From assembly GCF_002812805.1 (NCBI RefSeq), contig NZ_NMUM01000005.1:124001-188000 (forward strand): a DNA stretch of 64,000 bases, read 5' to 3'. Source of the stretch: Microbacterium lacus. Lineage in GTDB: Bacteria; Actinomycetota; Actinomycetes; Actinomycetales; Microbacteriaceae. The notes below the pieces were generated by a model. That model made no database searches and was not told the origin of the DNA. It saw nothing but the letters and a program-made list of their open reading frames with translations. The stretch's first letter is position 1. Every line of letters starts with the position of its first letter. Below, piece by piece: positions 17,682 to 24,852 of the stretch. A program made the position numbers and the translations under genes.

Positions 17682-17960
17682 ATGACAAACCCCACCCTCA
17701 CCGCTCCTGCGATGATCCGCCTCGACGGCACACCCCCCACACCCTCCCCCGCTCTCAGGGTCCGGCTCACCCCTGCCGGGCCCGCACTCTGGCGCGTGCT
17801 CGATGCGGCAGGGCGCATCGTCGGCCATCTGCACCGGCTCGATCACACGCTCGGATCGCGATGGTCCGCACGCCGCTACCGCGACGGCGTCAAGGGCTTT
17901 CGAACCGTCGGGGAGTTCTGGTCTGTCGATGAGGCGATCAGCGCACTCCGAAACGGCTGA
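17682..17960 (+). CDS. Small conserved protein of unknown function
   Basis: This 92-residue protein has a ribosome site AAGGGAG 7 nt before the ATG. It has no membrane helix or cysteine. The pattern W-x-V-L-D-x-x-G-x-I-x-G-H-L, a central Gly/Arg segment, and a C-terminal D-E-A-x-x-A-L helix is shared with the 70-residue gene at 20262-20474. Both look like one small beta-sheet fold with unknown function. Confidence 0.72.
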   Translation: MTNPTLTAPAMIRLDGTPPTPSPALRVRLTPAGPALWRVLDAAGRIVGHLHRLDHTLGSRWSARRYRDGVKGFRTVGEFWSVDEAISALRNG

Positions 17961-18007
17961 CTCGACGGCCAAACCGCTCGACGCGGCTGAACCGCTTCGG
18001 ATGCTGG

Positions 18008-18047
18008 TCGACTCTCGACTCTCGACTCTCGACTCTCGACTCTCGAC
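18008..18047 (+). repeat. 7-bp tandem repeat TCGACTC, 5.7 copies
   Basis: Five perfect units run from 18008 to 18042, and a sixth is partial. The array lies between two convergent genes, 5 bp before the end of the MocR gene. It may be polymorphic by slippage; there is no sign that it is expressed. Confidence 0.85.
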
Positions 18048-18051
18048 AGCG

Positions 18052-19491
18052 TCACACCACTGCCGCGAGCACCGTCTCCGTCACGGGACGACCGCGATCG
18101 CGTGCTTCCGGCCACGCATCCGCGAGAATCTCCACCGCTCGCGTCAGCTCGGTGGGGGGCGCCGTGAACGGCACTCGCAGGTGCCGTTCGTGACCGCCGT
18201 CCACCCCGAAACGTGGCCCCGAAGAGAGGATCAGGCCGCGGCTCCGAACGGCCAATGCCAGCGGAGAACTGACGGGAGCACCGAGACCCACCCACAGCGA
18301 CACTCCCCCGTGCACGGTCGGCACTGTCCACTCCGGCAGAGCTTCGGCCAGCGCCCGCACGAGCGTGTCGCGGCCCTCACGCAGAAGCTGGGCACGCTGC
18401 AGCAGGATCTCGGGTAACCGCTCGAACGCAAGTATCGCGACCTGCTGTTCCAACTCCGGGGTCCCCAACTCGCGTCGGGGACGTGCCGCGATGAGCCTCG
18501 GCACCAGGTCGAGGTCCGCGCGGATCCACCCGATTCGGAGGCCACCCCAGACGGTCTTGCTCAGCGATCCGATCGTCACGATGTTCCGCTGAACGGAGGG
18601 ATCGAGACCGAACCCGAACGGCAGGCTCTCGAAGGGCCGATCGATGTTGAGGTCCGCGGTGGTCTCGTCCGCGACGACGATCGCACCGGCATCTGCGGCC
18701 GATTCGGCCAGCATGCGACGCGTGTGCTCGCTCATCGTCGCGCCGGTCGGGTTCTGGAAGTCGGGCATCAGGTACGCAAGGCTCGGCGCCGCCCGGCGCA
18801 AAACGTGATCGGCACGCTCGAGATCCCACCCGTACTCGGCATCGACAGGGATCGCGACGAGCCTCGCATCCGCCTCCCGGAGCGCGTCGGCGGCGTGCGG
18901 ATACGTCGGCGTCTCGATCGCGACACGATCCCCGCGTCGCACGAGCACATCCGTCACGAGCGAGATGGCGCTCTGCGCTCCGGTCGTGACGATGATCTGG
19001 TCGGGCACTGTGGGCAGACCGCGCGCCGTATAGCGGTCGGCGATCGCCGTACGGAGCTTGACCGCACCCACGAGGTCATAGCCGGACCGCCCGACCCAAC
19101 GCGGAGCGTCGGATGCTGCGTCGACGAACAGTGCGCTCAAGCCCGGCCAGGCCGCTGGGCTTGCCCGGTGCAGATCGATCGTGTCCTCGTCCCCCGGCTC
19201 CGGGACGTCCGCGATCGGCCCGACGGCACGGACGACGCTGCCCGAACCGCGCAAGCTCGCGACGTGGCCGGACTCGCGCAGATCGCGATATGCGGCGGCG
19301 ACGGTCGTTCGACTCAACCCGAGCCGGGCTGCGAGATCGCGCTCAGCGGGGAGGGCCGTACCCGGTGCGATACGGCGGTCCAGGCACAACATCCGAACCG
19401 CATCGGCGAGCCCCCGGTATGCGGGCGCGCTGTCGCGCCATTCTCCGAGGAGCTGGACGAGCGCACGGGAAGACAGTCGCGAATCGGCCAT
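18052..19491 (-). CDS. MocR-type GntR/aminotransferase fusion regulator
   Basis: The 479-residue protein joins a GntR winged helix (about 25-90, LPAERDLAARLGLSRTTVAAA) to a fold-type I aminotransferase domain. The PLP lysine is Lys312 in GSLSKTVWGGLR; the pocket also has TTGAQSAI and the Asn of QNPTG. MocR proteins sense PLP or a PLP adduct. It is divergent from a YczE-type membrane gene, the usual target of this subgroup. Paired ATTGGC words lie between them. Confidence 0.92.
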   Translation of the reverse strand: MADSRLSSRALVQLLGEWRDSAPAYRGLADAVRMLCLDRRIAPGTALPAERDLAARLGLSRTTVAAAYRDLRESGHVASLRGSGSVVRAVGPIADVPEPGDEDTIDLHRASPAAWPGLSALFVDAASDAPRWVGRSGYDLVGAVKLRTAIADRYTARGLPTVPDQIIVTTGAQSAISLVTDVLVRRGDRVAIETPTYPHAADALREADARLVAIPVDAEYGWDLERADHVLRRAAPSLAYLMPDFQNPTGATMSEHTRRMLAESAADAGAIVVADETTADLNIDRPFESLPFGFGLDPSVQRNIVTIGSLSKTVWGGLRIGWIRADLDLVPRLIAARPRRELGTPELEQQVAILAFERLPEILLQRAQLLREGRDTLVRALAEALPEWTVPTVHGGVSLWVGLGAPVSSPLALAVRSRGLILSSGPRFGVDGGHERHLRVPFTAPPTELTRAVEILADAWPEARDRGRPVTETVLAAVV

Positions 19492-19497
19492 CCGTCC

Positions 19498-19503
19498 ACC
19501 ATA
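19498..19503 (-). promoter_or_regulatory. -10 box of a leaderless promoter for the mocR-type gene
   Basis: On the minus strand TATGGT is followed by GGACGG and ATG at 19491. Confidence 0.5.
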
Positions 19504-19506
19504 CGG

Positions 19507-19549
19507 TGATTGGCCTCTACCAAAAAGGCCAATATTCGGATTGGCTCTT
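19507..19549. promoter_or_regulatory. Candidate MocR operator
   Basis: ATTGGCC (19509-19515) and ATTGGCT (19540-19546) are direct repeats spaced 31 bp, three helical turns. An inverted GGCCAAT lies between them (19527-19533). Direct repeats of this kind are typical MocR targets, and the site lies between the two divergent genes. Confidence 0.55.
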
Positions 19550-19553
19550 GATT

Positions 19554-20240
19554 ATGTTCCTCTCCACCGGTCCAACAGCACGCGCGTCAGCTAAACGGAG
19601 CGTCTCGGCATCGGCGTCCGTACCGTTTCGGGCTCGTCGCGTCACGCAATTGCTGCTCGGGCTCATTCTCTACGGAGTCGGTGTGGCCGTTGTCGTCGTC
19701 GCGGGCCTCGGAGTGGATCCCTGGACCGTTCTGGCAGAGGGCCTGGCCCTGCGAACCGGGATCGGTCTCGGCTGGATCACCAACATCATCGGACTCGCCG
19801 TCCTCGCGCTCTGGATTCCGCTGAGGCAGAAGCCGGGAATCGGGACCATCGCCAACATTCTGGTGGTGGGCACCGCCCTTCAGTTCGCGCTGCCATTAGT
19901 GCCGGCGCCGGAGAACCTTCTACAGTCGAGTGCTCTGCTGCTGGGCGGGGTCGCGCTCGTGGGCCTCGCCGGTGGTCTCTACATCGGGGCCAGGTTCGGA
20001 CCGGGCCCGCGTGACGGTCTGATGACCGGCATCTCAGCACGCTGGGGGTGGCCCCTGTGGGTAGCGCGCACAGCTGTCGAGGTCACGGTGCTGGCGATCG
20101 GGTGGACGCTGGGTGGCACGGTCGGCGTGGGCACCCTTGTCTACGCACTCGCCATCGGACCCGCGAGCCATGCCGCCCTGCGATTGTTCGACACTCAGCG
20201 GCGGCCTACACACCGGGCAACCCCCGCGGCCCACGGCTGA
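19554..20240 (+). CDS. YczE/YyaS-type integral membrane protein
   Basis: The 228-residue protein has about five membrane segments from residue 30 onward. LYGVGVAVVVVAGLGVDPWTVLAEG and GPGPRDGLMTG are features of the YczE family, whose role is not established. It is divergently paired with the MocR regulator. The start has no ribosome site, so the ATG at 19554 is tentative. Confidence 0.82.
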   Translation: MFLSTGPTARASAKRSVSASASVPFRARRVTQLLLGLILYGVGVAVVVVAGLGVDPWTVLAEGLALRTGIGLGWITNIIGLAVLALWIPLRQKPGIGTIANILVVGTALQFALPLVPAPENLLQSSALLLGGVALVGLAGGLYIGARFGPGPRDGLMTGISARWGWPLWVARTAVEVTVLAIGWTLGGTVGVGTLVYALAIGPASHAALRLFDTQRRPTHRATPAAHG

Positions 20241-20261
20241 CCAGAAGCGGCCGCGCCCGCT

Positions 20262-20474
20262 TCAGTGTTCCTGGAACCTCGGCCAGTCACTCCCCGGGCG
20301 CATCCGCGAGTAGAGCGCGGACTTCGCGACATCCATCGTGGGATATGTCCCCGCGGATGACTCGGCTGCCGCCATCGTGACGGTGTACCCATCTGCATCT
20401 TTGCGGATCGTCCCGACCACACCGGATTCGCCGAACGCGACCCAGATCGTGCGGGTCTTCGTCGTGTTATTCAT
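20262..20474 (-). CDS. Small conserved protein of unknown function
   Basis: The 70-residue protein starts at ATG 20474 (or 20477) after AAAGGAG. IWVAFGESGVVGTIRKDADGY followed by TYPTMDVAKSALYSRM resembles the small protein at 17682-17960 in layout. Unknown role. Confidence 0.68.
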   Translation of the reverse strand: MNNTTKTRTIWVAFGESGVVGTIRKDADGYTVTMAAAESSAGTYPTMDVAKSALYSRMRPGSDWPRFQEH

Positions 20475-20532
20475 CATCGAACTCCTTTCGACGGTGGCGA
20501 CGTTACGCCTGACCCGAGAACAGCACCAGGGG

Positions 20533-21426
20533 TCAGGACAGACTGCCCCGCACGTGCCGCGCGATCGCCGCGTAAACCGTCTCGACGACCTCGCGAGGGG
20601 CATCGCTGAGATTGAACCCATGGCCGACATTCGGTAGATCGATGTGCTCGCGCAGAGCACCGACGCCCGCTAGCCGCGCGGCGTAGCGAATCTCTTCCTC
20701 GCGAAGGATGTCTCTCTCCGCCGTGACGATGAGCGCTGGCGAAATACCTGTCAAGTCCGCACCGTCCGCGCTCGAGGCTGGCGAGATCAATCGGTCGGTC
20801 CGGCGCTCCACGTCAGGACAGTAAGCGGTGTCGAAAGTCGGCCCCATCCGAGCGAGAAGCGTCTCTTTACCCTCCGAGAGCTTGGTCTTCGCCGGCACGG
20901 TCAGGTCCAGCGGCGGGTACATCAGCACCTGGAGGCTGACGTGCGGCGTCCCCCTTTCGAGCGCGAGACGTGCGGCACCCGCGGCAAGCGCGCCCCCCGC
21001 CGACTGTCCACCCAGGACCAGCTTGTCGCCCAGCCACGGGCGCTCCATGGAGGTTGCCCACACCGCGACGTCGTACGCCTGCTCGACGGGTCCGGGGAAT
21101 CGAGACTGCGGGGCCGGAATGTAGTCGACGTTGACGACGGTGACCCCAGCGTTGGCAGCGATATAGCGGCACAGCGCGTCATCCTGCTCCGGATGCCGCA
21201 TGACGAAACCGCCGCCGTGGAAGTTCACGTAGACCCCCTTGCCGGAGGAACCGTCGGAAGGCGCATAGACCTGGGCATCCACGGCGCCGTGGCGCGTGTG
21301 GATCGTCGCGTCTCGAAGGGTCACGGGGATCTCGGCGAAGGAGAGATCAGCCCGGGCGGGCATGTTGTTCGGAAGCCTCTGCATCAGCTTCGCGACCGTA
21401 TCGGCCAACCACAGCGGCATCGCCAC
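20533..21426 (-). CDS. HSL-family alpha/beta hydrolase (esterase)
   Basis: The 297-residue protein has the oxyanion motif HGGG (70-73), nucleophile Ser142 in GQSAGG, Asp239 (ERDILR) and His269 (GHGF). These place it in the hormone-sensitive-lipase group, which hydrolyses short esters. A GGAGGAG ribosome site 6 nt before the GTG at 21426 supports that start over the ATG at 21420. The substrate is unknown. Confidence 0.92.
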   Translation of the reverse strand: MAMPLWLADTVAKLMQRLPNNMPARADLSFAEIPVTLRDATIHTRHGAVDAQVYAPSDGSSGKGVYVNFHGGGFVMRHPEQDDALCRYIAANAGVTVVNVDYIPAPQSRFPGPVEQAYDVAVWATSMERPWLGDKLVLGGQSAGGALAAGAARLALERGTPHVSLQVLMYPPLDLTVPAKTKLSEGKETLLARMGPTFDTAYCPDVERRTDRLISPASSADGADLTGISPALIVTAERDILREEEIRYAARLAGVGALREHIDLPNVGHGFNLSDAPREVVETVYAAIARHVRGSLS

Positions 21427-21446
21427 GTCGGACTCCTCCCAGGCTG

Positions 21447-21519
21447 TGCCCCCGACTGGACTCGAACCAGTAACCGTCGGATTAGAAGGCCGATGCTCTA
21501 TCCATTGAGCTACGAGGGC
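21447..21519 (-). tRNA. tRNA-Arg (anticodon UCU)
   Basis: A complete cloverleaf reads on the minus strand: acceptor GCCCTCG with CGGGGGC, D arm GCTC/GAGC, anticodon loop CTTCTAA, T arm ACTGG/CCAGT with loop TTCGAGT, discriminator A. The CCA end is not encoded. Confidence 0.95.
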
Positions 21520-21576
21520 GCCCGATCAGGTTATCGCCTCGCCGCCGAGGTCGCCGGGTGGGTCCATACCCATGGA

Positions 21577-21582
21577 TAAGAT
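21577..21582 (+). promoter_or_regulatory. -10 box of a leaderless promoter for orn
   Basis: TAAGAT is followed by GACGAA and ATG at 21589. Confidence 0.5.
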
Positions 21583-21588
21583 GACGAA

Positions 21589-22209
21589 ATGCCAGCGCAC
21601 GAGAACGACCGGCTCGTTTGGATCGACTGCGAGATGACGGGGCTCGACCTCGACCAGGACGAACTGGTCGAGATAGCCGTCGTTGTCACGGACTTCGAAC
21701 TGCGCGTGCTCGATCCTGGGTTCCAGATCGTCATCAAGCCCGACCCGTCTGCACTCGAGCACATGAACGACTTCGTCACGGGCATGCACGAGAGTTCGGG
21801 CTTGCTTGACGAGATCCCCAACGGCGTGAGTGTCGCCGAGGCGGAGTTCCTCGCCCTCGAGTACGTCCAACGCTTCGCGAACGAGGGCAAGGCACCTCTC
21901 GCCGGCAACACGATCGGCACCGACCGCGCATTCCTCGCGAAGTACATGCCGCGCCTCGATCGCTTCCTCCATTACCGCAGCGTCGACGTGTCGAGCATCA
22001 AAGAGCTCGCTCGGCGCTGGTATCCCCGCGCGTACATCCACGCCCCCGCGAAGGATGGCGGACACCGCGCGCTGGCCGACATCCGCGAATCGATACGGGA
22101 GCTGGCCTACTACCGCCAGGCCGTCTTCGTGCCGCAGCCCGGCCCCACGAGCGACGGCGCGCGTGCGGCTGCGGCTGCCGCCGTGTCTTCGTACGCCCCA
22201 GGGGTGTAA
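21589..22209 (+). CDS. orn: Oligoribonuclease
   Basis: The 206-residue DEDD exonuclease degrades 2-5 nt RNA fragments and pGpG. Asp13 and Glu15 ([11 protein letters not shown]), Asp of GTDRAFL, and the C-terminal HRALADI with the YRQAVF helix complete the active site. The length is typical. It is next to tRNA-His, the phage target. Confidence 0.95.
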   Translation: MPAHENDRLVWIDCEMTGLDLDQDELVEIAVVVTDFELRVLDPGFQIVIKPDPSALEHMNDFVTGMHESSGLLDEIPNGVSVAEAEFLALEYVQRFANEGKAPLAGNTIGTDRAFLAKYMPRLDRFLHYRSVDVSSIKELARRWYPRAYIHAPAKDGGHRALADIRESIRELAYYRQAVFVPQPGPTSDGARAAAAAAVSSYAPGV

Positions 22210-22244
22210 TACAATTGCTGGGTTACCCGGGCACACGGGTACAT

Positions 22245-22321
22245 GGTGGGTATAGCTCAGTTGGTAGAGCGCGGCCTTGTGGTGGCCGATGTCGCGGGTT
22301 CGAGCCCCGTTACTCACCCCA
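22245..22321 (+). tRNA. tRNA-His (anticodon GUG)
   Basis: The cloverleaf has the extra G at -1 (22245) facing C73 (22318), acceptor GTGGGTA with TACTCAC, loop TTGTGGT containing anticodon GTG, and an encoded CCA (22319-22321). A TACAAT hexamer at about 22210 is a possible -10 box. Confidence 0.95.
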
Positions 22322-22330
22322 ATGAATAAG
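22285..22330 (+). other. Probable attL of the prophage (3' end of tRNA-His)
   Basis: The integrase gene begins 100 bp after the tRNA and everything beyond is phage DNA. The common core is therefore expected in the T arm and acceptor end of tRNA-His. The matching attR is outside the window, so its exact edges cannot be given. Confidence 0.6.
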
Positions 22331-22332
22331 CG

Positions 22333-22356
22333 GGCCTCCGGCGAATGTCGGAGGCC
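22333..22356 (+). terminator. Hairpin after tRNA-His
   Basis: GGCCTCCG and CGGAGGCC pair across an 8-nt loop. It may terminate the tRNA transcript and sits just inside the prophage. No T-run follows. Confidence 0.45.
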
Positions 22357-22421
22357 GTGCCTACACTTTCGCCTACATCGACCTTCAAATCTCGCCGAAA
22401 CAGGTCGTGTGGAGGCTTGAA

Positions 22422-23639
22422 ATGGCTAGTGTTACCGGTCGACGTTCGGATGCCACGGGGATCGTCACCTGGCGGGTCCAGTTCCGCGTGAACGGGAAGA
22501 TGTCGCAGGAATCGTTCCCTGACAAGCGCGGTGCTGATCAGTTCGGCGAGCTCGTCGACCGCATCGGCGGCGCGGCCGCGCGCGAGGTGCTCGAGACGCG
22601 ACGCAACCGCGATGTAGGCGTGCCTACGCTCCGCGAGTTCACCGCTCGCTACCTCGACGAGGACTCCGGTCTGCTCACCGGAATCGAGCCGGGCACTCGC
22701 AACGGCTACCAGCGAATCGCTGAACGTTCCTTCCTGCCGGTCCTGGGCGACTATCCGATCGACGCCGTCCAGAAGGGTGACATCGGACGTTGGGTGGCGT
22801 GGCAGGAAAAGCAACCGTCCTCGATGAAAGGTCGGTCGGGGCAGCTGCTGTCTGCCAAGACCATCCGGAACTATCACGCCCTGCTGTCGTCGATCTTCGC
22901 GTCCGCGGTGGAAGAGGGTCTCCGGCCCGACAACCCGGCGTACCGGACCCGTCTGTCTCGTGGGCAGAAGCACGAGGGCGTCTTCTTGACACCGGAGGAG
23001 TTCGCGACGATCCTCGCTTTCATCCCGCCCCGGTGGGAAGCGTTCATCCTCTTGCTGGCATCCACGGGGCTGCGCTGGGGCGAAGCCACCGCACTCACAT
23101 GGGCCGACCTGAATCTCACAGCGCACCCCCCGACCGTGCGTGTCGACAAGGCGTGGAAGAAGTCGACGACCGGCGCACCTGTGTTGAAGCACCCGAAGTC
23201 ACGCGCAGCGCGCCGCACCGTCTCGATGACGATGGATGTCGTTCACGCGCTCGGCGAGCCGGGGCCGCGATCTGATCTGATCTTCGCCGGCGAGCTCTCC
23301 GGCAAGCACCTTTGGTACGGGCGGTTCCGGACGACCACGTGGGTGCCCGCGGTTCTGAAAGCTCAGGACCCCGAGCTGTGCGAGAAGTACGGGCTTACCC
23401 CGATCACGAAAAGCCCCACGTTGCACGACCTCCGCCACTCGCACGCGTCCTGGCTGATCGCGGATGGTCGACCGCTCGCGCACATTCAGGCTCGGTTGGG
23501 ACACGAGTCGATCACCACGACGGTCGGCGTTTACGGGCATCTGCAGCCCGACGCGCACATTGACATGGCCGACTCGATCGGGCGGACCCTCAGCGGCGTA
23601 CGCACGCTCCGGCAGCTCGAGCCGGCCGTGAAGGGGTAG
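22422..23639 (+). CDS. int: Phage tyrosine integrase
   Basis: The 405-residue recombinase has an N-terminal arm-binding region, a SAM-like core-binding domain (about 75-165) and a catalytic domain with Arg218 (TGLRWGE), His335-x-x-Arg338 (HDLRHSHASWL), LGHESI and nucleophile Tyr371 (VGVYGH). It integrates and excises the prophage at tRNA-His. GGAGG lies 6 nt before the ATG at 22422. No excisionase gene is adjacent; candidates lie at 56321 and 57418. Confidence 0.95.
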   Translation: MASVTGRRSDATGIVTWRVQFRVNGKMSQESFPDKRGADQFGELVDRIGGAAAREVLETRRNRDVGVPTLREFTARYLDEDSGLLTGIEPGTRNGYQRIAERSFLPVLGDYPIDAVQKGDIGRWVAWQEKQPSSMKGRSGQLLSAKTIRNYHALLSSIFASAVEEGLRPDNPAYRTRLSRGQKHEGVFLTPEEFATILAFIPPRWEAFILLLASTGLRWGEATALTWADLNLTAHPPTVRVDKAWKKSTTGAPVLKHPKSRAARRTVSMTMDVVHALGEPGPRSDLIFAGELSGKHLWYGRFRTTTWVPAVLKAQDPELCEKYGLTPITKSPTLHDLRHSHASWLIADGRPLAHIQARLGHESITTTVGVYGHLQPDAHIDMADSIGRTLSGVRTLRQLEPAVKG

Positions 23640-23696
23640 ACGCGTGCTACCCGCTGCGCGCTACACTCCGAGGATCACGGATCTGGGGAGGTCGAA

Positions 23697-23909
23697 GTGG
23701 CTCGCGCTTTGCTTATCGTCTTGATGCTCGTAGTTCTGGCCGTCGTCGCGCTCGTCGTCGTCCTGATAGTCCGGGCTGTGCGTGCGTCGCTGCGCCGTAA
23801 CGCGGAGACCGGTTTCGTGTCAGCCCCGGCCTCGAGTGGAGTCGCCTCGAGCTACCCTCCGCAGCCGCCGATTCACGCTGGCACAGACGTCCCGCCGGCG
23901 CGCACTTGA
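23697..23909 (+). CDS. Small single-pass membrane protein
   Basis: This 70-residue product has one strong membrane helix (ALLIVLMLVVLAVVALVVVL) followed by a basic stop-transfer segment and a Ser/Pro-rich tail. The GTG start follows GGGGAGG. Its place beside the integrase suggests expression from the prophage, possibly for superinfection exclusion; that is only inference. Confidence 0.65.
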   Translation: MARALLIVLMLVVLAVVALVVVLIVRAVRASLRRNAETGFVSAPASSGVASSYPPQPPIHAGTDVPPART

Positions 23910-24130
23910 CGAGATAGCCGCAGCACCCGATGCGCGGTGAGGCCATCGTGGGCCTGCCCCTCGAGTGATTCGGCTGCGCGCTTGAGCAGGACGTAGTAGC
24001 GCGCCGGGTCGAGCTGCAGCTCGCTGATGATCGCGGATTCCTTGCGGCCGGAGTGCCGCGGCCACTGCCGTTCGAAGTCGAGCAGCTGCGCGGGCGAGGT
24101 CTCGGTGTGGAGGAATCCGGTCGGGGTCAT
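23873..24130 (-). CDS. DUF3263-type protein
   Basis: The 85-residue protein contains LLDFERQWPRHSGRKESAI and LDPARYYVLLKRA, which match the short DUF3263 helix-turn-helix-like family seen in actinobacteria and their phages. It probably binds DNA. An in-frame ATG at 24160 would add 10 residues. Its 3' end overlaps the membrane-protein gene by 37 bp on the opposite strand. It is the best visible candidate for a regulator in the integration region. Confidence 0.72.
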   Translation of the reverse strand: MTPTGFLHTETSPAQLLDFERQWPRHSGRKESAIISELQLDPARYYVLLKRAAESLEGQAHDGLTAHRVLRLSRQVRAGGTSVPA

Positions 24131-24165
24131 GTGGATAACTCTGCAGGCGGCGTCCGACATTCACG

Positions 24166-24171
24166 TACGGT
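24166..24171 (+). promoter_or_regulatory. -10 box of a leaderless promoter for the zinc-ribbon microprotein
   Basis: TACGGT is followed by GCTCGC and ATG at 24178, in the divergent gap with the DUF3263 gene. Confidence 0.4.
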
Positions 24172-24177
24172 GCTCGC

Positions 24178-24294
24178 ATGGATGAGGTGGGGACTCAGCC
24201 GTGCTGCCCGTCGTGCTCGACTGTGATGGTCGACGACGGGCCCGCGGTGCGCTGCCGTGGGTGCGGGTGGATGGGTGTCGCCATCGCGGACTAG
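24178..24294 (+). CDS. 38-residue zinc-ribbon microprotein
   Basis: The peptide contains CPSC and, 13 residues on, CRGCGW, a compact four-cysteine zinc ribbon. The start has a leaderless -10 box. The stop is 47 bp before the next gene. Comparable tiny zinc proteins occur in actinophages; the role is unknown. Confidence 0.6.
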   Translation: MDEVGTQPCCPSCSTVMVDDGPAVRCRGCGWMGVAIAD

Positions 24295-24341
24295 CATCGA
24301 TTCCTGGCGAGGCCGGCGCCTGATACGGGGAAGGGGCGCCG

Positions 24342-24650
24342 GTGGGCACGAACAAGCGATACGCCGCACAGATCGACAAGCGCATGGACGAACGCATCCT
24401 GCAGACCGTCTCAGCCAACAAGCCGCTGCAGACCCTTAGCGAGCAGGAACTCCGGCTGGACGTGTACCCGTTGACGACGTCGCCTCAGCCGCTCGAGGTT
24501 CTCGCGTGGGTCCGGTTCGGTGGGCACGCCGTCCAGGTCCGAGCTCGCGCGGTCCGGTGGACACAGAAGGCCGTCGGAATCGAGTTTTCCGTCGGCGACA
24601 CGGAGCATCGGACATGGGTGTGGGCGAACGCGGTCGACCGTGCCGACTGA
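24342..24650 (+). CDS. Phage protein of unknown function
   Basis: This 102-residue protein starts at GTG after GGGGAAGGGG. The N-terminal half is helical and charged; the C-terminal half alternates as beta strands (VLAWVRFGGHAVQVRARAVRW) and ends in two Trp-containing strands. No known domain was recognised. It is the last rightward gene before the convergent late operon. Confidence 0.7.
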   Translation: MGTNKRYAAQIDKRMDERILQTVSANKPLQTLSEQELRLDVYPLTTSPQPLEVLAWVRFGGHAVQVRARAVRWTQKAVGIEFSVGDTEHRTWVWANAVDRAD

Positions 24651-24659
24651 ACGACGAAT

Positions 24660-24704
24660 CGCCCCCTCCCCGCGTCGAGCCGAAGCTCGTGCGGGGAGGG
24701 GGCG
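24660..24704. terminator. Bidirectional hairpin between convergent operons
   Basis: CGCCCCCTCCCCGC (24660-24673) and GCGGGGAGGGGGCG (24691-24704) form a perfect 14-bp stem. It stands between the rightward integrase-side genes and the end of the leftward late operon, so it probably stops both. No T-run is present on either side. Confidence 0.75.
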
Positions 24705-24735
24705 GATGTGGTTGGGACTAGGCCCAAAGTGTGTT

Positions 24736-24852
24736 CTATTGCGGCGGGTGGGTGTCGAGCCGCTCGCGTAGCGCGGCGTTCTCGGCCTGTGCTGCGCGGA
24801 GTTGCAGATTCAGGTCCGCGATGAGGAGCGCGAGGCTCTCTAGTTCGCTCAT
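24736..24852 (-). CDS. 38-residue coiled-coil microprotein
   Basis: The peptide is a leucine-rich heptad helix (LESLALLIADLNLQLRAAQ). Its ATG overlaps the stop of the tail protein (ATGA), so it is translated by coupling as the last gene of the late operon. It may be a chaperone or small structural partner of the tail fibre; this is inference. Confidence 0.62.
   Translation of the reverse strand: MSELESLALLIADLNLQLRAAQAENAALRERLDTHPPQ

Noticed and set aside
18008..18047. TCGACTC array as a CRISPR or origin iteron set
   Set aside because: The unit is only 7 bp with no spacers and lies at a gene end; simple tandem repeat.
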